From: Tetrapyrgos nigripes
Taxonomy: Eukaryota > Basidiomycota > Agaricomycetes > Agaricales > Campanellaceae
NCBI GenBank assembly: GCA_013368315.1
Contig: JAACJM010000232.1
Location: 58,359 to 122,358, forward strand
DNA length: 64,000 nucleotides
Direction of reading: 5' to 3'
Shown here: positions 43,427 through 54,469 of the stretch, one piece after another
Layout: the number at the start of each line of letters is the position of its first letter
Numbering within the stretch: the stretch's first letter is position 1
The notes under the pieces: generated by a model
What the model was told of the DNA's origin: nothing
What the model saw: only the letters and a program-made list of their open reading frames with translations
The model's database searches: none
Position numbers and translations under genes: made by a program

Positions 43427-45735
43427 ATGCTTTCCCATCAGACTCGTTCTGCCACCTCTACCGTAGACCAACGTAATTCGAAGACTATGGCCCCGCAACC
43501 AGTGAAACTTAAACCACACCAGTCCGCACCGAAGTCCACAAAGCAGCAAGCAACTGGCAAACGAAAAGCACAAGCACCAAGCGCAAAAGGTTAGTTTAGA
43601 ATCGATTCAATCTGTGGACTAGATAAAAAAGACTTATCCCAATATTCACAATGACTAGTGTCAGTGCTATTGTGTATCCACCAGCGGCCGCCCTATCTGA
43701 CGAGTCTGGTGGTGAAGGTAAGTATTACCTTGCCCTTGAAGGTGACTCAAATTTGCTTACGTCTTTTCTTAATCCCAAAGAACCAGAGACTCATCCATCA
43801 AAGCGCGCAAAGGCATCGAAAAAGAAAGAGGTATCCAAGGTTTGCCAAGCTCGTGAAGATGAAGAGGAAGCAGAACTTGAGCTTGACGAAGGTTTGGCGG
43901 GAGACGACGTGGAAATGTATGAAAATCATAGTGACGATCAGGTGGCGGTACAGAATGTTGATTATGAGGTAGGTCCCGTATCAGCCCTTAGGCCTTGTCG
44001 ATCAGAGAATAACCATGTCGCTTGGTAGGCTCCGCAAATTGTTGATGATGACTGTGAGTGTCAGCGTGTTCTAGATCTTTCAGTCATGTGATTTCTGACA
44101 AATCCTTGCCAGCTGGCACGGAAGGCGACCTTGTTAATGACCACCATGTCTACACTCGTTCCTCTAGTTGTGCTTCCTTTGCAAGCTCCTCTCTTGGCCC
44201 AGCTACTTCAGACTTTGCCGATACGGATGGCGAGGAAGAAATTGAAGTCGAAGTGCTTCCTGTAGTAATGGGAAAGGGGAAGTCCAAGAGCATTGCTTGT
44301 ACAAAACCTAAGCAGGTTAGTCTCAGATTGTTCACTTCTACTCTCTTAGCATATTAATGCGTCTCATGGGTAGGCTCCAAAGGTAACTCATCAGTCAAAG
44401 AAGCTACAAGACGAGGTGAGTGACATCTGATTTCTATGATATACTACTTATTTTTCTTTCTACTTAGCTACCTCAAGTCAGTATGCAAGATCTTCCCACT
44501 TCCCATACCACCAATGCGGCCACTCCTCAGCCAGCACCAGCATCAACTTTGCAACCCGCTCCACCTAGTGCAGCAGCTATATCACCATCATTTTCAGCGC
44601 CCCGAGTGGCAGTCGACTGGCTCGAACGGACCAACATTCCACTCGGCACTCGTGGTCGGACGTTTACCACTGCCATGACAGGACAGAACGCCGAGATGAA
44701 GAGGGTTATCGAGTCGGCCATCAAGTGTGGAAAGATCAACATGCTTATGGACGTGAAATACTGCCCAGTCGGCACCGATATCAAGTCCATTGCATTCGCT
44801 GCCCTATATGATAGTGCCAAGCGGCTGGGATTTGACGGCCAAGGTGATGTTGCTCACCGTCTGGAGGCAGGCGATGATGATCGCTATGTCAAACCGCTGG
44901 TCAACTATGTATGTCCTTTTTAACTTCGTTATTCGAATGCTGATTTTCTCGACAGGTTACTCAGTGTATCAGTCAGGAACGCAAGGATTTGAAGAACGCT
45001 CACGCCGCCACTGTTCACACTGCCTATGGTCTCAATGGCCCTTAGGGTCTGCAGGAAGCAGCAGCTCTTGTTCTTCAGCGGAATTATATCTACCCGAAGA
45101 CTGCGGTATGTATCATTAATCACTTGTCGAAGTTTTCTCGCTGATCAAACCACTGGAGAGCAGGACGGCCAAGGCTACGATTATCAACGACCCTTCGAGC
45201 ACCCCACTATCTCTACCTACATGAAAGCAATGTTCTTCGGCGTCACCAACTACTCCACCATTGTAGGGAAAGCTAAGGATTTATTTGTTTCTGGTGCTCA
45301 GGATGCAAAAAAACCTGAGCTTCCCATTGGTCTGGTTGCGTTGTCTGCTGTGGCTGTGAGTCTATTTTTATTGCCTTGCTTGATCTTACTGAGTTGTAAT
45401 CGCAGATTCATGCTATTCTCCAAGATTACGCGCTAGGCCATAAAGAAGACTTTCCCGCAAAAGAGCTTGAGGGTGTGTGGAAGACCTACATTGGGATCCT
45501 TCGCAACATTGAGAAGGTCAACGTTGGCCGCTACCATCGGCTGATGCATAACTTGTATGCCCAGTCATCGTAAGTGCCTTTTCCCTTGATTGTGATGATT
45601 TGCTAATTCATTCTCTGAAGTGGTGCGCTGGCTCTCGCAACCCACGGTATGTCCAATGATGATATCTTCAACGCCGTCGATTGCTCTGCCATGGCTCAAG
45701 ACAATGATGTCAGAGGTACCGGTGATGATCGATGA
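43427..45735 (+). pseudogene. DUF6532-like protein, one in-frame stop
   Basis: Starts at 43427 (MLSHQTRSATSTVDQR) or 43488 (MAPQPVKLKPHQSAP). The N-terminal half is basic then acidic and low complexity, over small exons (KRAKASKKKEV, FADTDGEEEIEVEV). The C-terminal half is a helical domain: NAEMKRVIESAIKCGKINML, GTDIKSIAFAALYDSAKRLG, LQRNYIYPKT-like repeats, HPTISTYMKAMFFG, LEGVWKTYIGILRNIEKVN and RYHRLMHNLYAQ, the arrangement I associate with DUF6532 of Basidiomycota. Introns are 40-60 nt. A TAG at 45043-45045 interrupts the frame after AYGLNGP, just before GLQEAAALVL. The stop at 45733-45735 follows GTGDD. If an unseen splice removes the TAG it could be functional. Role unknown. Confidence 0.6.
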
Positions 45736-46661
45736 TACACCTGCCCTCGTTTCTTCTACAGCTGTCCCCGTCATTGTCAAAGGTACCGGTGATGATACGA
45801 CTGCCGTCGTTTCTTCTACACGTGTCCCCGCTGCTTAAATACTGTTTTTTCTCTGTCATTATGCACCCTAGCTACTAGTATTGTTCGAGTATTGTGTATA
45901 ATGCGGGTGAAGTTAGCAATAAGTTCGGAGACATTTCTCGATCATTTGACTGTGAGCTCCGCTGTAAAGTTTTGCATAAGTTATGTATATTTCGTAGTTG
46001 ACTGCCGTCTACTGTTGGAATAAAATATGTATAAATGTTCGAAATCTGTGATAATTCATAGGGGGACCCCAAAATTTCTCAATATTATGAATAAGTTGTA
46101 CGAACTGGATATTCAGTGAATATTTGCGAAATTACTCGATAATATTTGACCATTTGTGGTAACTTTTGAAGCATTATCCAGGGACGGTTTTCCTGATGCA
46201 TAGCCACCGCATAGGGCGTAGCAGTAGCCTTGCACCCTTCCTTTCCTCCCATTCCTCTTCTGTTACCAAATGTCCAGTAGAAAGCAAATAAACAAAGAGT
46301 ATATTGACTGCAACTAATACATCTACAAGTGTATATGTACGTAGACAAATAACCCGGAACCATCTATAGACTATACTCGACTCAAGAACCTGTCATGCCT
46401 GTAAGTTGGAGTCAAGGCACTTGCGCAACTCTTGAAGGACAGCTTGAGGGCCCGGCGAAATACGAAAGAGCGTGAAGATTACACTTGACGAGAACTTGCG
46501 AGTCAGACTGGGTCTTGAGGCCTTGGGGACTTGCTTGATCTGATAGGCACAGACAGAGACCTATGGTCATTAAACTCGACGGAAACTTGCGGGTCTTGAG
46601 GCCTTGAGAGCATGCTTGATCTAACACAGGCTTCGGCTCAGCTGCGCTGTCCTTTTGCAGA
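45736..46661. other. Intergenic with two short duplications
   Basis: A 67-bp tandem duplication begins with AGGTACCGGTGATGAT at about 45713 and 45780. At about 46495-46625 a unit with GGTCTTGAGGCCTTG and GCTTGATCT occurs twice about 80 bp apart. No gene supported. Confidence 0.5.
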
Positions 46662-46669
46662 AGCCGTTC
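46662..46669. repeat. Target-site duplication, left (AGCCGTTC)
   Basis: Exact match to 52558-52565, directly abutting the terminal inverted repeat. Confidence 0.88.
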
Positions 46670-46704
46670 CAAGGGTGCCCGGACCGGAAAACTCCGGACA
46701 TGGG

Positions 46705-46757
46705 GTAGGTAGGTAGGTTCAAGCCGCGAGGACCTTAAAATTTTTTTGGACCCCCTG
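46705..46757 (+). repeat. Subterminal direct repeat, left copy
   Basis: GTAGGTAGGTAGGTT, a variable middle, then CCTTAAAATTTTTTT and GACCCCCTG; same order and length (53 nt) as 52476-52528. Candidate transposase-binding site. Confidence 0.65.
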
Positions 46758-46942
46758 AGGAGAGTATCCAAAAATGACCTGGAAATCCTTTTTGCGTACA
46801 AGATACAGCGAATAAAAGTTTGTTTGAACCACCTGAGTGACTCCTGAGTCATAACAAAGTCACAATATTGCAAATTTCAAAATCTGCGAGTAATTCCGAC
46901 TTCCTCCTACGCAAGTTCTGCTGTCGCACTGAGTTTGATGGC

Positions 46943-49900
46943 ATGGCTGCCACAGAGAGTGATGTCCCACTTCCGGTATGTGTGTTAATCATTGCAAAGC
47001 GGCATAACTATAGTAAAGTCATAGGAAAACCTTACCATTGATACAAACGGCAAAGTCTGCTGTCCAAACTGCCATAAAGACGTCGCTGTTGGTACCGGAG
47101 GTCTCACAAACTTTAAGAAGCGGCACTGGCAGAAGAAAACATGCATAGAAGCTGGTAAAAAGTTTCGACAATCACAAAAGAAGCCACTAGATGCCTTCCT
47201 ACGTCCTAAAGCCCCACTAGTACCATCCCGGGCTTCTGCTCCGAAAGCCATCAAGCCATCGCTCGCAACAGCCTCCACTTCAAGTGCAGAACCATCTTCT
47301 ATGACATCAGCCCGAGCTACCCCTGTCCATCCCAACAGTTCCATTGTCGAGCCTATCGCTGCCCTAGAGCAGCTGGCTCTACACGTACCCAATGCCGTTC
47401 CCATCAATACAGACCTTGACAGATTTGTGGAAGACCCCGAAATAATCTTATCCGGTCACACTGCAACCAGCGACACATTATACGAGGAGGTCGTAAATCC
47501 TCTGCTAGATGAGGTATTTCAGGGGAAAAGTGACGGTCAGATAGAGAACATGGTTAGAGGAGGAAGAAAGGGTATACTTGCCTTTTGCCGTTTCGGAGAC
47601 TACATTGTACAACGAAAAGGCATAAATGTTGTACTGCTTGATGCCCGTATCTCAAGATTGGTGGAGGCTATCACAAGATTGTGAGTACCTGTTCATTTTG
47701 AGCACGACAAAAAATACTCACTCATTAACCTAGATATCCTGGCAACAATGCAGCAGCTAGCCAAAGCAATACACCTTATCGCTCCCGCACTCCCATCAGT
47801 GTCATAGATATGGACTCTGAGTGGGATGAGGAAGACACCATCCTTGACAACATTAGTTCCATTACCGGCGGATCACCAGTTGTTGCGAACGTACCTCCTC
47901 GTTGTACAAGCTCAATTGCACCATCGTGCCCAGGTTATGTCGTGAGCCTAGACCCCGAGATGGATCCATATGACGAGTACCCATGGAAACTTCACAAAAC
48001 GAAAACTCTCCAATGGGAAGGTCCAGCGATCGACACGGAATATCAGATTATGTCGTTTCGGGCTAAAGGGTGCCGGAGAACAGGGAGCTTTGAAGAGGCA
48101 TGCGACAGGTGCTGTAGTTTGAAGGAGAACACAGCACTGACAAATATCTTGCGGAGGATGAAGACAGGTGTGCATGAAAATGCACCCCTAGCATATCACG
48201 GAATTGCAGGAATCATCGAGATTGTGAGGAGGAAAGACCGGCAGGTCAACGGGTTGCGTCTTGGAAAGCTGAACACTATCAGGAGGATACAAGTGGTGAC
48301 AGAGAGGATTGACGTACAAAAAAGACTGCTTCTTGCTTTTGCCAGTGGAAAAGCCCAAAATGCAGAGCGCATACTGCAGATTGGTCTTAGAAATGGCAGG
48401 AGTCCTCAAGCAATCCTAGCACTATACGAAGAGGCTGCGAGAGGGGTTTATAAGCCAAGGTCATACACAGAGGAGCAGATAATGAAGGGATTGTTGCTTT
48501 GGAGGCTCGCAGGGGTTCGAGTTGCATCAATGGCTCACCGAATGCTAGGCCTTCCCGGTATGACAACTCTACGAAAACACAGCACCATTCCACCTCTGAT
48601 CACATCTCCTACATTTCCCACTACCAAAGAAGTCATGCAGAACTTGGAATCATTGTTTTCTGGCCAATTTGGAGAGCTGCTGAAGAGGGGCGAGAACTCA
48701 ATGAAGAGATGGCATGTGGTCGTAATGTTTGATGAAATCGCCGTTGAAAAACGACTCCGGTGGGATCCCAAAACAAATTATATCCTAGGGGTCTGTCGGG
48801 AGCATGGAAATGGAGTAGAGTTTGCTTCAGAGGACGACGTTGATGTGCTGTTGAATGACTTGCACCCAGCGGAAGGAAAACAACCCGCAGTGCATTATGC
48901 AAGCGAGGCAAGTTGTTTATTCAGTCTTCATTCTCACGTTTTAATTGTTTTTTGATCAGGCCACGGTCGCTGCAGTGGGCATTCTCAGTGGAGACAAACG
49001 AATATACAGTGCCCGTCCGATCCTGATTTCAGGGACATGTAAACAAGAAGCAGCATCACGACATGCAGAGCTCATTGCTCTTGTTGTCCAGGTTGTGATT
49101 ACTGGACTGACCAAACTCAATGTCACTCATTGTATCGTCTCGTTGGCCTCAGACGGTGAAACACGCAGAGGCAAATCCTTGGCGTCCTTGACCATGAAGG
49201 AAAAATTACCACTATCTTCACCAATATATCCGCTACTCAGCTGTCTTCGTTTCATGAACCTACTAGTTGGAGTTCTTCACCTCTCCGCAGACAAGGATTA
49301 CCGACATGTCTTCAAACGGCTCCGAAATCGCTTGATATCGAGAGGCGCAGTCATATTCGGTCAAATCTTGTCACCTGAAATTATTAAAAAACATCTCCGA
49401 GACAATGGTCATTCAGAGAGTCATATCCGATCGATTTTCCATCCCAACGACAAGCAGGATGTAGTCCTTGCATATCTTCTCCTCCGTAACATATGGTCTC
49501 TGTCACCAGCCCCTAACGACACTACCCTTGGATACAGGAATGCACGCACAGGACTCATCATCCTTGGTGTATTTCTGAAATCTCTTCTCTTCCCATACAT
49601 CTGCGTCGAGCTATCTCTTGCAGAGCAATTGCAGTATCTTAGTCTCGCTGCACACCTGGGCCTCATACTTTTCAGAGCAGCAGGAAAGGAATTCCTTCCT
49701 TCCTTGTTGTACGCCGACATCATGATCATGATCAAAAATGTATTCTTCTGCTTTGCATGGGCCAAGGTTGACAATCCTGAGACCACGTTCTATATTATTC
49801 TCCTGGGGACCGATCGGTTAGAGGCTTTATTTGGGATAATTCGCACTATGATTGGGAATGACTCGGGCGCAGATCTCCTCCAGCTTAGTGAACGTGGGAC

Positions 49901-52423
49901 AGGAACAACAGAGGTGGCCAGTATCCTTGCGCAATATCCGCAATGGGATCACAGCCCTCGCCGTCTACGTTTGCCATTTGTTGATCGAGAGGGAAACAGG
50001 GTCACGCTGGATGGTGAAGCTGACCATGTCAGTCCATCTAGCTGGAGAGGCAACACAGAGGTCCGAATGGTTAATATCTCGACAGTGTGGAAAAAGGGGT
50101 TTCAGATGCTGGAGAAAGATGTGCCTATTGACGAGACAATTAGAAACCACCTGAATGACCTCAACGCAGTGGGTGCTGACTCTGGCGTTGATATTCTCGC
50201 TCCATTTGGCAAGCTCTTGGTCACGCAGCCATTGGATCCTGGAGATAGCGAGGATGATCTGGACGCAAATCCTGAGCCAACTCAAGCCACTGACATCAAT
50301 AATGGCTCCTCTCATACAAACCGTGTTCTTGGGGCCGGTTTCAGTGTGGAGATGGAAGATGCATTGTATGCTGACCTTCCACTGGAGGAATCATCTGGTA
50401 CGAAGTTTGATTCATTTATCACACTAAATGCCGGTGGTAAACATATCAACAAAGCGAGTTTCCTATCATCGAGGCTCCATGCTCACAAAAACCCAACCTC
50501 TACCGACCGGCTGAAACGTTACCAAGGAGTCTCCCGGTATAACCCAATCGAGCTCTCTTCAAGTTCTGTGCTTGGCGACGACTCTGCGACCGGTACCTCT
50601 TCCCTCATAGTCTCAGATCCCATCGTATCGCTGCTCAAATACCAGGACCTCATTTTTCTCTGCTTCGGTGAAGTCCTACAAATAGAGGCAGGGAGTCAGT
50701 CAACAGATCACATTCCGATAGATATGCTTATGGAAAACGACATCTATATCACATTTCAGCTTCTGGAACTCGTCCCAGCAACAACTGAAGATGACTCCAC
50801 CCTGAAGCACGACTGGCGGTCTCAAAAGCCAGTACGTACCTCCTTTAGACTACGAGGTCGGCTTGTACTCCCTGTCAACCCTATAGCAGTCATCCCTGAA
50901 AATGTCGGCAAACCTCCATTTTACCTGTTTGAGAGCAGCGTACTCATCTCACTTGCCGCCACTCTGATTGAAACCTTGACTCTTAACGATGCGCGGTCAC
51001 TACCAAAAGCAAAGGAGTCATTAACATGCTTTCCGTACAAATACAAGGGTAAGTCTCTGACCTTGACAAATAACAATTGACTCAGAACTCATCTATATAT
51101 ATATATCCAACAGGGAGAGTATGTTTTCTCGCCGATACCGACATCTTACAGTCAGAAGACATTGATGAAGACTGTTGTCCGCGATGTATCCCGGCAGTGC
51201 CTCTCGACTATGGCAATGCACAGTCAATCATCAACCACATGGCAGCCCACAGACTTTATGACACCGACCTTGCCAAATACAAGAATGTTTGCGGCCTTTG
51301 CCTCTCAACTGATGGCGCATGTCGATTCTACTTGAAGAAGGGGAAGGGAGCAGATTCCGGGTTCCAAATTGACTATGCAGCATCGAAGGGATGTCCAGTT
51401 ATGAGAAAGCTAAAAAAGCGTTTTAAATACGCGTCCGTTGCTCAGTCAACCACGAGATCTCCATGCTCCAACATTCCGAAGAAGTGCCCGCTGTGCCTGG
51501 ATAAATCAGCTCCTTCTCCCTGGACGTACAATATGCAAGAACATTTTCGTACCGCACATCCGACTGCAGACATAGCAGCCTATCAGCACCTATGGGAAAT
51601 TACAGATTTCGAACGGAAAAAGATGGAGGTCATTTGGGAGACACGGCACAAGAGGAAAGAGAAAAGGAAGTCGAAAGGGAAGGGGAAGCAAGGAGAGGCT
51701 CACATGGTCATCTCCGAAGCTCATCGTTCTAACGTTGCACTTCGGTGAGTAACTTTGAGTCTAAAAATAAGATTCTTAGACGATGCTCACATATGTTTCA
51801 TGAATAGGAATACGGACCTTGAAAAGACTAGTTCTGTTGATGAAGAAACAGATAACGAGTCTCTACAACAAAGTGATGAGGAATCTGAGGCAGAACCGAG
51901 TGGTGATGAGCTTTTGTTTGATGGGGAAGAGGATGTTCCAAATGACGAACCAGAAATGGAATTGGAATCCCTTGAGCACTCCATAGACTTCCCAGACCTC
52001 CCAGACAGTGGGCTAGGGAATTCTGAAGATCATAGGTGAGTATCTAGTTCTCTGTTCGAAACTGAAGAGCTGACCATGAGATGGGTGTGTTAAAGTCATG
52101 CCAATCAGCAGAAAGCCGATGATGAGGTTGAGGATGGTCCACTGCGTCGCTCCCGCAGAAGAAAACAGCGCATAGTCGAGTTTACATGTTCTGGATGTGG
52201 AAATGAGGTCCTCGACGAAGAAAAGAACGATAAAACGGCTGTCGTTAGATGCACAAGAAAGGGATGTGAAACAATATGGGTAATGCTTGTTTTCACGTAC
52301 CTATTCCAACTTAACTTCTATTTACAGTATCATATACGTTGCTTGGATCGTGGAGAGGACTTTGGCAGTGATAATTGGGTCTGTAGCGACTGTAAGAGAG
52401 CAAAGAAGACGAAGGCGCGATGA
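46943..52423 (+). CDS. P-element/THAP9-like transposase with zinc modules and PHD-type finger
   Basis: Eight exons: 46943-46975, 47025-47680, 47734-48907, 48960-51048, 51114-51744, 51808-52035, 52096-52279, 52328-52423. Together they give 1,696 codons without a stop. Intron 3 is GC-AG (GCAAGT ... CAG). Residues about 23-50 form a Cys/His finger (VCCPNC ... KRHW ... KTC). The RNase H-like core shows D563 in VMFDEIAVEKRLRWD, D686 in ASDGETRRG, a DKDYRHVFKRLRN motif (about 730) like the D-x-CH-x2-K-x2-RN motif that opens the P/THAP9 insertion domain, and E912 in GTDRLEALFGIIRTM like QDHLE-x-FF. Then CCPRC ... HMAAH, CPLC ... HFRTAH and a PHD finger CSGC-C-x4-C-x5-H-x2-C-CSDC near the end. Family placement is inference. 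Confidence 0.75.
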
Positions 52424-52475
52424 GCTGGCAGAAAGTAGTTACTATATTAGGTAAATGATGTCATACATATCACGT

Positions 52476-52528
52476 GTAGGTAGGTAGGTCCGACGCAAAA
52501 GGCCCTTAAAAATTTTTCCGACCCCCTG
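52476..52528 (+). repeat. Subterminal direct repeat, right copy
   Basis: GTAGGTAGGTAGGTC, variable middle, CCCTTAAAAATTTTTC, GACCCCCTG. Its last bases are also part of the right terminal inverted repeat. Confidence 0.65.
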
Positions 52529-52557
52529 TCAGTAACTCTCCGGACGGTGCACCCTTG

Positions 52558-52565
52558 AGCCGTTC
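52558..52565. repeat. Target-site duplication, right (AGCCGTTC)
   Basis: Exact match to 46662-46669. Confidence 0.88.
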
Positions 52566-52991
52566 TTGAGGAGGATGGGCTGGAGGTCCACGGTGATCCA
52601 TTTGATGAGCAGAAAAGAGATAGCACGGAACCATGGAATCTTGTAGGTGCAAGAACGCCCTGCCAGCGTGAAGGGTGGAAGGAAAGATGAAAAGAAAAAA
52701 AAAAACGCCAAGTTCAACTCTGACTCAACAAAGTCACGTGCAGCATTCGGCAGATTGGCGGCCTCGGACCAGAGGCCTAATTTGGACGACGGTAGCCGCA
52801 GTCCGCTCTCACGAACCAGCACGAACCCTGACAACGTCAACAGCCGAGGGCTTTCGAAAGTTTGTCGCAGCGCTTTCACAATTTGTTAAAAATATCACTG
52901 TCACAGATCTGCCGTGTAGGCCTATACTCGTGAGGTTATACTATTAAGTTTTAACTATAGGTATGTAAAACCAGAACCAGTGCCAGTGCCA
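52566..52991. other. Spacer between two transposons
   Basis: Continuation of the DNA that lay left of 46662 before the P-like element inserted. Minus-strand frame here is not recognised. CCAGTGCCAGTGCCAGTA near 52976 is a short tandem motif. Confidence 0.4.
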
Positions 52992-52999
52992 GTATTACT

Positions 53000-53872
53000 G
53001 GCTCATGGCACATGTCTGGACGTGTCATATGTCCGGATTTGGACATATGCCAGGACATATGCCACAGCCAATCAGACGCCTGCCCCCTATCTTATGTAAT
53101 CTTTTACGCGGACATTGTGAAAATGCTTTCGCACCGCGCATTCAACACTTTTCCGTGTTCTTTCTTTTTACTACATGCATCTCACAATCACTGCAAGTAC
53201 ATACAAAGTAGTGACACTCTTAATATCTTTTATCTCTCTGTAGAGTATAAAAATGACAGATAAATCAAATTGTACAGATAATTCTTGAAAAAATCTAACG
53301 CCTGATAAGTACTGAAGTGAATAGATACACAGAAAGTCAAGAAGGCTTGAACATATTTTAGCAATGTTATGGTGGGATACATAGACTCTCAATGTCCTGT
53401 GCAAAGTGCAGAAGAAAAAAAAAGCTGTAGAAATATTTCTTCAGAAAATCTCTTTCCTGGTAGTAAATACTGGCATTTACTTTAATTCTGCAGCCTCAAG
53501 CATACTTCTTCTCCAGCCTCATTTAGTGACATTATGGAAAAATTCATTGGGATTGCTGGAATCTTACTTTTTGGTGTCCTGCGCGAAGCGCAGAAGAAAA
53601 ATAGAATTTTAGTAAAAAATAAGTCAGTAAAACACATGTATAGAGTAAACAATGCTTTGATTCCAACAGATTGGCTAAGGCTAGCAGAGAAAGATGAAGC
53701 CAGATAGAGGAGCAAAATGAAAAGAATACAACCGGGGTTTGAACTTGGGGGCTCGCGGTGGAAAAATGATAACATAACCACTTCGTCAAACAGCAATAAT
53801 TAGAGGGCACTTATGACTGGGCATATGCCACTTGATTAATCTTGATTGACGTCCAGACATATGACATGAGCC
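53000..53872. mobile_element. 873-bp MITE, hAT- or P-type
   Basis: Terminal inverted repeats of 24 nt match in 22 positions (53000-53023 with 53849-53872), beginning GGCTCATG and ending ATGTCTGGACGT. A perfect 8-bp duplication GTATTACT lies at 52992-52999 and 53873-53880. Sub-terminal DNA repeats GGCATATGTCC-like motifs (about 53030-53070 and 53820). No coding frame of note, so it depends on a transposase elsewhere. Confidence 0.8.
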
Positions 53873-53880
53873 GTATTACT

Positions 53881-54469
53881 AGTGTACAAGCGCACTAGGA
53901 CGTCTACTCAGCACCTGGCACTGGTACCATGGCCAAGGACACTGCGATTGATCATTGGCAGATGATTTGGGATTAGGGAGATGATTGGGTGGTCTGAGCT
54001 CATACTCGCAGTAGAGAGGTTCTAAGTCCAACTCCGAGTCCAGGGATCTGCGTCACCGGTACCATCTTCCTTCCTTCCTTTCTCTCATCGTCATTATCAA
54101 GCAACCTGTAGCTCAAGTAATTGCTTACTTTTTTCTACGCAGAGTTGACGCACGTTCCTAGCCTTACCACTTTTCAGCTTCTTCCTTGGTCATCGCTGGC
54201 GCTTAACTGCCCAAGCTGACCTAGTTCCGTGCAGACCGCTGTGCATCTTATCCATCTCTATATCTCACGTACTTCTTCCCCAACGATTTGCCACCCTGAT
54301 TGCACCCTAGGCCGTAAATATAGCTTCCTCATTACTCATCGGTACCGGTGAGAGTTTTGCCGCGGTCCGCGCTGGGCTGTCGGTCCGGTGTGGCTGATTC
54401 AGCTAGTGGCTATACCATGCCTGCGTACTTCAGCTCGTCCTCGGACCTTGACAAGCCCATTAATTGAGA
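53881..54469. other. Upstream region of the GST gene
   Basis: No gene. Pyrimidine-rich blocks (CCTTCCTTCCTTTCTCTCATC near 54070, TCTTATCCATCTCTATATC near 54245) are typical of fungal promoters. GGTACCGGTGAGAG near 54342 might be a 5'-UTR donor. Confidence 0.4.

Larger units (their letters stand above)
46670..52557 (+). mobile_element. Complete 5.9-kb P-superfamily-like DNA transposon
   Basis: Ends form an inverted repeat of 37 nt, 28 of 37 matching (46670-46706 with 52521-52557), beginning with nine perfect bases CAAGGGTGC. Outside them is a perfect 8-bp direct repeat AGCCGTTC (46662-46669 and 52558-52565). Inside, a 53-nt block (GTAGGTAGGTAGGT ... ACCCCCTG) occurs in direct orientation near both ends (46705-46757, 52476-52528). 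One 8-exon gene fills the interior. P elements and hATs both make 8-bp duplications; the transposase motifs favour P. All parts needed for mobility appear present. Confidence 0.85.

Noticed and set aside
46670..52557. Assignment of the 5.9-kb element to hAT or KDZ (Zisupton-type) transposons, which also make 8-bp duplications
   Set aside because: No hAT C-terminal dimerisation motif and no CAGNG-type terminus; no KDZ CxC/CDGNF motifs. The DE-SDG-DRLE series with a D-H-K-RN motif fits P/THAP9 better, but this remains to be tested.
52529..52879. Minus-strand frame reading across the P-like element insertion site as a disrupted host gene
   Set aside because: Joining the two sides through the AGCCGTTC target puts the flanking frames out of register and shows no known domain.
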